DNA of 64,000 bases. It comes from Streptomyces triculaminicus. GTDB lineage: Bacteria; Actinomycetota; Actinomycetes; Streptomycetales; Streptomycetaceae. Position numbers and translations under genes: made by a program. This document shows positions 8,367-15,301 of the stretch, one piece after another. Position 1 is the first letter of the stretch. Every line of letters starts with the position of its first letter. The stretch spans positions 1,736,001 to 1,800,000 of the forward strand of contig NZ_JAFMOF010000001.1 in NCBI RefSeq assembly GCF_017349075.1, read 5' to 3'. The notes under the pieces were generated by a model that saw nothing but the letters and a program-made list of their open reading frames with translations, did no database searches and was not told the origin of the DNA.

Positions 8367-9548
8367 GTGAGGCGGAACGGTGGCACGTCCGGCGGGGTGG
8401 GAAGCCCCGCAGACGGCGCGGTGAGTGTGGCTGATGTGGCTGGTGATTCCGTAGGGGCCGATATGGCCGGTACTGCGGGGCGGCGTCTCGCCCTCGCGGT
8501 CGCGCTCGTCTGCGCCCTGGGCGCGGGCGCGCTCGCCGTCCCGGCCGTCGCCCACGCGGACCCCGGTCCCCCGTCACCGGCGGCGTCGCCCCAGGCGCCG
8601 GCCGCCGGCTCCCTCGAGGCGGTCCACAAGCAGGTGGAGGACCTCTACCGCAAGGCCGAGTCCGCCACCGACGACTACAACGCGGCGAACGAGCAGCAGC
8701 GCCTGCAGGAGAAGGCGGTCGCGGACCTCACCCGCCGGGTGAACGCCACCCAGCAGCGGCTGGACCTGCTCCGCGGCCGGACCGGGGCCCTCGCCCGCGC
8801 CCAGTACCGCAGCGGCGCGCTGACCCCGCCGACCCAGCTGTTCTTCAGCGACTCGCCCGAGACCTTCCTCAACGGCGTCAGCCTCGCCCGCAAGGGCGAG
8901 CAGGCCACCCGGGACCTGCTGACGCAGCTGGCGAGCACGCGCGCCGACCTCGGGCGCTACGCCAAGGCCGCCGAGGACCGCCGCAAGACGCTCGAGGGCG
9001 ACCGCAAGAAGAAGGAAGCGGCGAAGAAGGAGATCGAGAGCCGGCTGGAGGCCGCGAAGAAGCTGGAGTCGAAGCTGGCGGAGAAGGAGCGCGAACGGCT
9101 GCGGCAGATGGAGGAGGACCGGGCCCGCCAGGCGCAGCAGACCTGGCTCTCCAGCGCCGCCGGCAAGGGCGTCATGAACCTCAAGGGCTCGGCCGCCACC
9201 GGCGACGGCAGGCGCGTGGTCGACTTCGCGTCCGCCCAGATCGGCAAGAACTACGTCTGGGGCGCCGAGGGCCCGGACACCTACGACTGCTCGGGGCTCA
9301 CGCTCAAGGCGTGGGCCGCGGCCGGGCGCGCGATCCCGCGCACCTCGCAGGAGCAGTGGCGGCAGCTGCCGAAGGTCGACGTCAAGGACATGCGCCCGGG
9401 CGACCTGGTGATCTACTTCGGCGACGCCAGCCATGTCGGGGTGTACGCGGGCGACGGCATGATCGTCCACGCGCCCCGGCCGGGGCGGCAGGTGACCCTC
9501 GCAGGGGCCGGTTCGATGCCGATCCTGGGGGTCGTACGGCCCGGGTAG
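8367..9548 (+). CDS. Secreted NlpC/P60 peptidoglycan endopeptidase with coiled coil
   Basis: This 393-residue protein has a signal peptide ending near residue 64 (AVAHA), then a long charged coiled coil at about 75-260. A C-terminal NlpC/P60 domain follows, with catalytic Cys308 in YDCSGL, His356 in SHVGVY and His368 in IVHAP. Such enzymes cleave the D-Glu to diaminopimelate bond in cell-wall stem peptides. The coiled coil usually acts as an inhibitory or docking module, as in RipA and CwlO. I chose the GTG at 8367 because GGAGGGG lies seven bases upstream. The ATG at 8463 is an alternative. Confidence 0.88.
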   Translation: MRRNGGTSGGVGSPADGAVSVADVAGDSVGADMAGTAGRRLALAVALVCALGAGALAVPAVAHADPGPPSPAASPQAPAAGSLEAVHKQVEDLYRKAESATDDYNAANEQQRLQEKAVADLTRRVNATQQRLDLLRGRTGALARAQYRSGALTPPTQLFFSDSPETFLNGVSLARKGEQATRDLLTQLASTRADLGRYAKAAEDRRKTLEGDRKKKEAAKKEIESRLEAAKKLESKLAEKERERLRQMEEDRARQAQQTWLSSAAGKGVMNLKGSAATGDGRRVVDFASAQIGKNYVWGAEGPDTYDCSGLTLKAWAAAGRAIPRTSQEQWRQLPKVDVKDMRPGDLVIYFGDASHVGVYAGDGMIVHAPRPGRQVTLAGAGSMPILGVVRPG

Positions 9549-9828
9549 CCGCCGCGCGGCCGTCGCCGGACGGGGCTCGCGTGATCATAGGAACGTAGGA
9601 CGACAAGGCGTGATGTTCGTCATCGCGCGTTCATCTCTTCGGGGCGCTTTTCGCGTCAATTCCCTTTGTGGCCGGGGCATATGACAGAGGCGGGTGGCTC
9701 CGTACCATTCCGTTTCGTCGGGCTCTGGCGCTAGGGTCACCCTCGGTACTCGCCTCCCGGTGAGACGCCGTGCCCTTGGGGGGTGGGGTCCCGCCCAGCG
9801 GTCGCTGGGGGAGGAAGGAACCGAAGCG

Positions 9829-11091
9829 ATGCCCGTACCCGCGCCCAGGCCGGCGGAACCGCCCGCCGCCCTGCCCGACGGCGGGCTGACCCTGCTGGTG
9901 ATCGAGGACGACCCCGGCGGCGCCCTGTCGGGCCCCGACATGGCGGCGATGACGGGAGCGTCGGGCAAGCCCGTACGCATCCGCACCGCCCGCAACCTCA
10001 CCGAGGCCGCCCGGCTGCTCACCGACGACGTCCAGTGCATCCTCCTGGACCTGGCGCTTCCGCCCCTCGAGCAGGCCCCCGGCGCGCGGTGCGCCGACCC
10101 GTCCGACGAGGCGGGCCCGTCGGACGAGCTGGAGACGCTGCGGCGCGTGCTGCGGCTCGCACCGCACCAGGCCGTGCTCGCCCTGACCGCCGAGGCGGAC
10201 GCCGAGCGGGCCGCGGAGGCGGTACGGGTCGGGGCGCAGGACTACCTCTTCCGCGACGAGCTCGACGGGCGGGTCCTCAGCCGGGCCATCCGCTACGCGG
10301 TCGAGCGCAAGCGCGCCGACTTCGCCCAGCGCCAGCTCACCGAGACCCGGCTGCGGGCCCAGGAGAACGCCCGCCTCGAGCGCGGCCTGTTGCCCCACCC
10401 GCTGCTGGCCGGTTCGGAGCTGCGCTTCGCCACCCGCTACCGCCCCGGCCGCAGCCGCGCCCTGCTCGGCGGGGACTTCTACGACACCGTCCGCACCCCC
10501 GACGGCACGGTTCACGCCATGATCGGCGACGTGTGCGGGCACGGCCCCGACGAGGCGGCCCTCGGCGTCTCGCTGCGCATCGCCTGGCGCGCCCTGACCC
10601 TGTCCGGGCTGTGCGGCGACGAGCTGCTCGACACCCTGCAGCAGGTGCTCGAGCACGAGCGGGCGGACGAGGAGATCTTCGCGACGCTGTGCACGGTCGA
10701 CATCGCGCCGGACGGCCGCTCGGCCGCCCTGTGCCTGGCCGGCCACCCGGCCCCGCTGCTCGTACGCCCCGGACACGCCCCGGCCCTGCTGCCGCAGGAG
10801 GACGGCGGTCCGGCGCTCGGCCTGCTGTCGCAGGCCCGCTGGCCGCGCCAGGAGGTGGAGCTCGGCGACGCCTGGAGCCTGCTGATGTACACCGACGGCC
10901 TCATCGAGGGCCGGATCGGCGCGGGCACCCGGCGGCTGGGTCAGGAGGGCATGATCGAAATGGTCACGCGCCAGGTGAAGGAAGGGCTGCGGGGAGAGGG
11001 TCTGCTCGAGGCGGCCGTGGCGGAGGTGCGGGCGCTCAACGGCGAGGAGCTGACCGACGACCTCGCCGTGCTGCTCCTCGAGCGCGGCTGA
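9829..11091 (+). CDS. Response-regulator-like PP2C (SpoIIE-type) phosphatase
   Basis: The 420-residue product has an N-terminal receiver-like domain (LTLLVIEDD, CILLDLALPP, then the ALTAEAD and DYLFRDELDG segments) and a short helical linker. A C-terminal SpoIIE/PP2C Ser/Thr phosphatase domain follows, with the metal-binding motifs GGDFYD, GDVCGHG, YTDGLIE and DDLAVLL. Proteins of this layout dephosphorylate anti-sigma antagonists in actinobacteria. No partner anti-sigma gene is adjacent. I place the start at the ATG at 9829, behind a GGAGGAAGGAA stretch. The frame is open to 9694, but the added residues do not look coding. Confidence 0.85.
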   Translation: MPVPAPRPAEPPAALPDGGLTLLVIEDDPGGALSGPDMAAMTGASGKPVRIRTARNLTEAARLLTDDVQCILLDLALPPLEQAPGARCADPSDEAGPSDELETLRRVLRLAPHQAVLALTAEADAERAAEAVRVGAQDYLFRDELDGRVLSRAIRYAVERKRADFAQRQLTETRLRAQENARLERGLLPHPLLAGSELRFATRYRPGRSRALLGGDFYDTVRTPDGTVHAMIGDVCGHGPDEAALGVSLRIAWRALTLSGLCGDELLDTLQQVLEHERADEEIFATLCTVDIAPDGRSAALCLAGHPAPLLVRPGHAPALLPQEDGGPALGLLSQARWPRQEVELGDAWSLLMYTDGLIEGRIGAGTRRLGQEGMIEMVTRQVKEGLRGEGLLEAAVAEVRALNGEELTDDLAVLLLERG

Positions 11092-11113
11092 CTCCGGAGA
11101 TCTCCGGGGGTCT

Positions 11114-11458
11114 TCAGCGGCCGCCGTTGTACGGGCCGTAGGGGCCGTCCGAGCTGGAGCCGCCGCGCCGGCGGGGGCCGCCGCGGCCGGAGACCTGGCG
11201 CAGGGCGGGGCGCACGTCGACCACGTAGACGATCGTGGCGATCAGGCCCAGCACGGGCAGGAAGCTCAGGATGCCGAAGAAGATGTTCACCGCGGCCGCG
11301 ATGGCGAGGATGATCAGCCAGAAGGGCTTGGACTGCTTGTCGGCCGCCCGATAGGCGTCCTCGCGGCGGACGGCGGCGTCGATCAGCGCGAACAGGGTGA
11401 ACAGCAGCAAGCCGACCGACACCCAGGAAAGGACCTCGCCGAAGCCTTCTACCAGCAT
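11114..11458 (-). CDS. DUF2516 membrane protein
   Basis: This small integral membrane protein of 114 residues has two or three hydrophobic helices and an Arg/Gly-rich cytoplasmic tail. It matches the DUF2516 family, whose function is unknown. The start at 11458 (MLVEGFGEVL) is preceded by AAGGTGAG, so I prefer it to the upstream in-frame start at 11518. It converges with the phosphatase gene and is likely to share a transcript with the HbhA-like and XRE genes upstream. Confidence 0.75.
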   Translation of the reverse strand: MLVEGFGEVLSWVSVGLLLFTLFALIDAAVRREDAYRAADKQSKPFWLIILAIAAAVNIFFGILSFLPVLGLIATIVYVVDVRPALRQVSGRGGPRRRGGSSSDGPYGPYNGGR

Positions 11459-11559
11459 GCCGCTCACCTTCTGTCGGATCGCCTGTCGCCCACGGTACCG
11501 GGAGAACGTTCCGGGCACGCCGGGCGTGCCCGGAACGGGCTCTCGCTAATGGCCGGTCG

Positions 11560-12165
11560 TCACTCGCCGGTCTTCGCGTCCGCCTTCTTGGCGGCGGCGG
11601 CCGGCTTGCGGGCCGGGGTCTTGCGGCCGGCCGGCTTGGCGTCGGCGTCGCCCTCGGCGGCGGGCTCCTGCTTGGCGGCGGGCGCGTCCTTGGCCTGCTC
11701 GTCCTTGGCCTGCTTGTCCCGCGCCGCCTGCTCGTCGCTGTCCGGCTCGACGGCGACGGCGATCTCGGAGAGCTCCTCGGCGGCCTCGCCGCGCCACGTC
11801 TTCACGGCCTCGCGGCCGCGCTCGGCCAGCTCCTCGAACTTCTCGCCCGCCTGCGCCGCGAGCGCGACGGCCTGCCCGACGGCCTGCAGCGTCAGGTCCT
11901 GTGCGGCCTGTCCGAGCTTCTTGGCGTCGGCGTCGAGGGTGCCGGCGATCTCGCCGGCCTTGGTGGTCACCTGCGTCTGCACCTGCTTGGCCCGCTGGGT
12001 GAAGCGGTCGCCGAGGGCCTTGGGGTCGGTGTTGCGCAGCTTCTCGATGCGCTCGGGGGCCTCGACGACGAGCTGCCCGATCTTCTCCGCGGTGAGGTCG
12101 GCGGCGCCGGCCGCGGCGTAGGCGGTGTCGGTGGCGGCCTTGCGGATGTCCTGAGTGATGGCCAT
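11560..12165 (-). CDS. HbhA-like helical protein with Lys/Ala-rich tail
   Basis: The 201-residue product is a long amphipathic helix over residues 1 to about 145, followed by a Lys-Ala-Pro tail. This organisation is that of mycobacterial heparin-binding hemagglutinin (HbhA) homologues. In Streptomyces the role is not established, and envelope association or DNA/polyanion binding through the basic tail are both plausible. It has no signal peptide. Its start lies 16 bases after the XRE regulator stop, so the two form an operon. Confidence 0.7.
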   Translation of the reverse strand: MAITQDIRKAATDTAYAAAGAADLTAEKIGQLVVEAPERIEKLRNTDPKALGDRFTQRAKQVQTQVTTKAGEIAGTLDADAKKLGQAAQDLTLQAVGQAVALAAQAGEKFEELAERGREAVKTWRGEAAEELSEIAVAVEPDSDEQAARDKQAKDEQAKDAPAAKQEPAAEGDADAKPAGRKTPARKPAAAAKKADAKTGE

Positions 12166-12181
12166 GCGAGGGTCTCCCGGA

Positions 12182-12577
12182 TCAGCTCGAAGGTGTGCTG
12201 CGGTCGTTCGTCTTGTCCGTCTCGTCCGTCGCGAGCCCGTTCTCCTTGCGGAAGGACTCGTAGATCTGGAGCAGCACCTGTTTCTGCCGCTCGTTGATCG
12301 AGGGGTCGGCGAGGATCACGCTGCGGACCTCCGCCTCGTCCCGGTCCCGTTCGTCGAGGATCCCGGCCTGCACGTAGAGCGTCTCGGCCGAGATCCGCAG
12401 GGCCTTGGCCAGCTGCTGCAGGATCTCGGCGCTCGGCTTGCGCAGGCCGCGCTCGATCTGACTGAGGTACGGGTTGGACACTCCGGCGGCATCGGCGAGT
12501 TGTCGCAGCGTCAGCTGCGCGGTGCGCCGCTGCTCCCGCAGGTACTCGCCGAGATTGCCGACGTTGAGTGATGCCAT
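12182..12577 (-). CDS. XRE-family DNA-binding regulator
   Basis: The 131-residue protein has an N-terminal Cro/CI-type helix-turn-helix at residues 11-66 (LREQRRTAQLTLRQLADAAG, then SNPYLSQIERG), followed by a helical tail ending in charged residues. The HbhA-like gene lies directly downstream. A 28-base, nearly perfect palindrome starts 26 bases upstream of its start codon, which strongly suggests autoregulation and possibly control of the divergent cupin gene. Confidence 0.82.
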   Translation of the reverse strand: MASLNVGNLGEYLREQRRTAQLTLRQLADAAGVSNPYLSQIERGLRKPSAEILQQLAKALRISAETLYVQAGILDERDRDEAEVRSVILADPSINERQKQVLLQIYESFRKENGLATDETDKTNDRSTPSS

Positions 12578-12602
12578 GCGGCGATCCTGCCCCAGGTTGC
12601 TA

Positions 12603-12630
12603 ACTTTTGCAAGCAGGTGCTTGCAAAAGT
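12603..12630. promoter_or_regulatory. 28-base palindrome, probable operator of the XRE regulator
   Basis: ACTTTTGCAAGCA (12603-12615) and its exact complement (12618-12630) flank a GG centre. It lies in the divergent promoter region between the XRE gene and the cupin gene. No gene ends here, so it is not a terminator. AT-rich arms in this GC-rich genome make chance unlikely. Confidence 0.7.
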
Positions 12631-12761
12631 AGCCACGTCAATTGACCTTTGATTTCCGCAGGGAAATGCACCCCTCGACAGGTCTGTCGGCGCCATAGAT
12701 TGGTGATCAACAAGGACGCGGCAGAAACCCGCCGCGGTCGCGCACGAGGGGGAGCACACCC

Positions 12762-13256
12762 ATGAACGCCAGCGCACTCAAGCCGGTTCTGACCCGCGCC
12801 GCCGACGCCGAGACCGTCAGCGACCCGAGCAGCGTCATGACCCTGCTCGCCGACTGCGGCACCGACGGCAGCTCGCTCACCAGCTACCGCTCGTCCTTCG
12901 CCAAGGGGGCGGTGGGTGCCCCGGCGCACTTCCACACCCGGGCCTCCGAGCTCTTCTTCGTCATCGGCGGCTCCCTGCAGGTGCTCGTCGACGACGAGGT
13001 CAAGGTCCTGAACGAGGGCGACTTCCTGCTCGTGCCGCCGCACACGCCGCACGCCTTCGCGGCGGCTCCCGGCGCCGAGGCCGACGTGCTGTTCGTCTTC
13101 ACGCCCGGCATGCCGCGCTTCGACTACCTCCGGCTGCTCAACCGCGTGATGCGGGGCGAGGCGAGCCCGCAGGAGATCAAGGAGTCGTCCGAGCGCTTCG
13201 ACAACCACTACGTGGACAGCCCGGTGTGGCGCGCCGCCCTCGAAGCCGCCCAGTGA
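12762..13256 (+). CDS. Cupin-domain protein
   Basis: This 164-residue single-domain cupin has the two conserved motifs: motif 1 around FHTRASELFFVIGGSLQV and motif 2 around GDFLLVPPHTPHAF, with metal-binding His/Glu residues. Cupins include dioxygenases, isomerases and ligand sensors, and the substrate cannot be told from sequence alone. The start ATG at 12762 follows GAGGGGGAG. The gene diverges from the XRE regulator and shares its palindromic promoter region, so the regulator may control it. Confidence 0.8.
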   Translation: MNASALKPVLTRAADAETVSDPSSVMTLLADCGTDGSSLTSYRSSFAKGAVGAPAHFHTRASELFFVIGGSLQVLVDDEVKVLNEGDFLLVPPHTPHAFAAAPGAEADVLFVFTPGMPRFDYLRLLNRVMRGEASPQEIKESSERFDNHYVDSPVWRAALEAAQ

Positions 13257-13311
13257 GCCGACGGGCGGCCGGGGAGTCCGTACGCCGGACGCCCCGGTCG
13301 CCCCGAACCCG

Positions 13312-14112
13312 TCAGGCGTGGGCGGGCAGGGTGCCGACGACGACCGTGGCGTCCAGGTCCTCGCAGGCGATCACCCGCGGTACCAGGCCGCCGCGGGCGA
13401 ACGCGGCGGCCGTCAGCGGGGCCTGACGTTCGCTGGTCTCGACCAGGAGGTGCCCGCCCGGGGCCAGCCACCGGGGGGCCTCGGCGGTGACCCGGCGCTG
13501 TACGTCGAGGCCGTCCGCGCCGCCGTCGAGCGCGACCCGCGCCTCGTGGACGCGCGCCTCGGGGGGCAGCAGGCCGATGGCCTCGGTGGGAACGTACGGG
13601 GCGTTGGCGACGAGTACGCCGACGCGGCCCCGCAGGGCCGCGGGCAGCGGATCGTAGAGGTCGCCCTCGAAGACCAGGCCGCCGGTGCCGGCCAGGTTGC
13701 GGCGCGCGCAGCGGACGGCGGCCGGGTCGATGTCGGCGGCGTACAGCTCCGGCCGGTCCAGGGAGGCGGCCAGCGCGGCGCCCACCGCGCCCGAGCCGCA
13801 GCACAGGTCGAGGACGACCGTGCGCGGGCCGGCCAGGGCCGTGGCCTGGCGGACCAGGAACTCGGTGCGGGGGCGGGGGACGAAGACCCCCGGGTCCACG
13901 GCTATTCGCAGGCCGCAGAACGCGGCCCAGCCCACGACGTGTTCGAGCGGGAGTCCCGCGACGCGCCGGCCGACCATGGCGTCGAGTTCGTCCGGGGTGC
14001 GGGCCGTGGTGAGGAGCAGCTCCGCCTCGTCCTCGGCGAAGACGCAGCCGGCGGCGCGAAGCCTGGCGACGAGGGTGGAGAGGGAGGAGGCGAGGGAGGG
14101 TGATGCCGACAT
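13312..14112 (-). CDS. PrmC/HemK-related protein glutamine methyltransferase
   Basis: This SAM-dependent methyltransferase has 266 residues. The nucleotide-binding motif is DLCCGSGAVG (residues 102-111) and the catalytic motif is NAPY (170-173), where canonical PrmC has NPPY. This variant marks the PrmC-related actinobacterial subfamily whose substrate is not firmly known. True PrmC methylates the GGQ glutamine of release factors. The N-terminal helical domain is present (residues 1-75). Its ribosome binding site GGAAGG (minus, 14126-14121) lies inside a possible switching hairpin in a long leader that also encodes a short peptide. See the leader entries. Confidence 0.82.
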   Translation of the reverse strand: MSASPSLASSLSTLVARLRAAGCVFAEDEAELLLTTARTPDELDAMVGRRVAGLPLEHVVGWAAFCGLRIAVDPGVFVPRPRTEFLVRQATALAGPRTVVLDLCCGSGAVGAALAASLDRPELYAADIDPAAVRCARRNLAGTGGLVFEGDLYDPLPAALRGRVGVLVANAPYVPTEAIGLLPPEARVHEARVALDGGADGLDVQRRVTAEAPRWLAPGGHLLVETSERQAPLTAAAFARGGLVPRVIACEDLDATVVVGTLPAHA

Positions 14113-14115
14113 GGA

Positions 14116-14268
14116 GAGAGCCTTCCGGGGTTACCGAAGGGTGCTCTCGCGGCCGCCTACGCCTGAGGGACCGTACGACCGTGTGGTGAGAGCACCCAGC
14201 CTGCTGCAGCGGTAATGGGTCTCACCTCCTCGGTCGGGTACTGCTGACGGCGGTCACTGTACCCGACC
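14116..14268 (-). promoter_or_regulatory. Structured leader of the PrmC-like gene with mutually exclusive hairpins
   Basis: Read on the minus strand, three pairing regions can be seen. Arm 1, GGGTGCTCTC (14197-14188), is a perfect 10-base match to arm 2, GAGAGCACCC (14148-14139). Arm 2 can instead fold with arm 3 (14126-14116), which contains the GGAAGG ribosome binding site, through GAGAG/CTCTC and CCTTC/GAAGG. The first fold frees the site and the second hides it. A further perfect 10-base inverted repeat (14268-14259 with 14241-14232) sits just 5' and overlaps a candidate -10, TACAGT (14261-14256). The pairings are visible, while the switching is inferred. Confidence 0.55.
14157..14216 (-). 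CDS. Putative 19-residue leader peptide with AUU start
   Basis: A 9-base perfect anti-16S match (AGGAGGTGA, minus 14230-14222) is followed five bases later by ATT and a 19-codon frame ending in TAG. The peptide is ITAAAGWVLSPHGRTVPQA, with the first residue being Met if AUU initiates. No ATG or usable GTG lies at the right distance, since the in-frame GTG at 14225 is inside the binding site. AUU is a rare start, known from infC. Codons 7-10 overlay arm 1 of the leader, and the stop lies eight bases before arm 2. Translation could therefore control the fold. This is not proven to be translated. Confidence 0.45.
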   Translation of the reverse strand: MTAAAGWVLSPHGRTVPQA

Positions 14269-14289
14269 TGACGCCGCTTCACTCCGGCG

Positions 14290-14331
14290 GAAGAGGGGCC
14301 GGGCGGCTCGTCGCCGCCCGGCCCCCTCTTC
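14290..14331. terminator. Terminator after the LAXTG protein gene
   Basis: An 18-base-pair GC-rich stem (14290-14307 with 14313-14331, one bulged C) with a TCGTC loop lies 17 bases after the stop of the LAXTG gene. It insulates that gene from the PrmC-like leader. Confidence 0.8.
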
Positions 14332-14347
14332 TCGGTCCGATGGTCGC

Positions 14348-15289
14348 TCAGCGGCCGGACAGGCGGCGGCGGGTCATGACGACCAGGCCCGCGCCCGCCG
14401 CGACGGCGAGGGCGGCTGCGCCCACGACCCAGGGGGTGGAGTTCCCGGCGCCGGTGGTGGCGAGCGAGTCGCCGCCGCCCGGGGCGGAGGTGTCGGCGAC
14501 GGCGGCCGCCGCCGGGGACGAGGCCGAGGCGGAGGGAGCGGCCGACGCCCGCGCCGAGGCCGACGCGGAGGGCTTGGCCGAGGCGCTCGCGCTCGGCGTC
14601 CCGGAGGGGGACGGCTTGGCGCTGCCGCTCGGGGTCGGGGACTTCGTCTCCCCGCCGGTGGACGGCGAGGGCTTGGCCGTGCCGTCCTTGGCCACGACGT
14701 CGATCGGGGAGAGCGTGCGCACCGACGTGCCCGAGATGTCGACCAGGGCGTGGGCGGGGCCCGTGGGGTAGTCGGCGGAGAGCTTGACGCGCAGCTCGAC
14801 GGTGGCCGACCCGCCCTTCTCGACCTTGCCGCTGGTGACGCTGCCGACGAACGTCGAGCCGGGGGTCTTGTCGTCGATCCGGATCCAGGAGCCGTCCTTG
14901 GCGCGGTACTCGATCCGCTGGGCGCTCTTGATCTTCTTCTCGCCGTTGCCGCTGAGCATGAACGTCAGGCGGAGGGGCTCGATCGTCTGGCTGCCGGCGG
15001 TGTTGTCGACGATGAAGCCGAACTCGGTCCAGTCGCCGCCCGCGGTGAACGACCGGGGGTACTCGAGCAGTTTGACGGTGGCCTTGACCGGGGCCTGGTC
15101 GGTCTTCTTCGTGCCGTCGGCGGGGGCCGGGCCGGTGGCGTGGTCGGGGGTCGTGGCGTCCGGCGCCGTCACGGCGGGCTTCTGGACGTCGGTGGTGGTG
15201 CCCGTGGCGGCGGTGGCGGGGGCGGCCAGGAAAGCGGCCGGGGCTATGACGGCAGTGGCGGCCACCGCCGTGATCCGGGACAACTTCAT
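14348..15289 (-). CDS. Secreted LAXTG-anchored surface protein
   Basis: The 313-residue product has a signal peptide (cleavage after about residue 27, APATAA) and a beta-rich extracellular domain of about residues 70-205. A Pro/Ser/Ala-rich spacer follows, and then a sortase signal with LATTG at 276-280, a hydrophobic helix and an Arg-rich end. LAXTG is the motif used by class E sortases of Streptomyces, which also attach long chaplins. The protein is thus probably covalently linked to peptidoglycan. It begins 12 bases after the SARP-LAL regulator stop, so it is likely in that transcript. No sortase gene lies nearby. The function of the exposed domain is unknown. Confidence 0.82.
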   Translation of the reverse strand: MKLSRITAVAATAVIAPAAFLAAPATAATGTTTDVQKPAVTAPDATTPDHATGPAPADGTKKTDQAPVKATVKLLEYPRSFTAGGDWTEFGFIVDNTAGSQTIEPLRLTFMLSGNGEKKIKSAQRIEYRAKDGSWIRIDDKTPGSTFVGSVTSGKVEKGGSATVELRVKLSADYPTGPAHALVDISGTSVRTLSPIDVVAKDGTAKPSPSTGGETKSPTPSGSAKPSPSGTPSASASAKPSASASARASAAPSASASSPAAAAVADTSAPGGGDSLATTGAGNSTPWVVGAAALAVAAGAGLVVMTRRRLSGR

Positions 15290-15301
15290 GGAGGGCGACC
15301 T

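Noticed and set aside
9694..9828. A longer N terminus for the SpoIIE-type phosphatase
   Set aside because: The added 45 residues include a likely promoter (CTAGGGT region) and have no coding character. The ATG at 9829 has a binding site.
12603..12630. Reading the 28-base palindrome as a terminator
   Set aside because: Both flanking genes diverge from it, so no transcript ends there.
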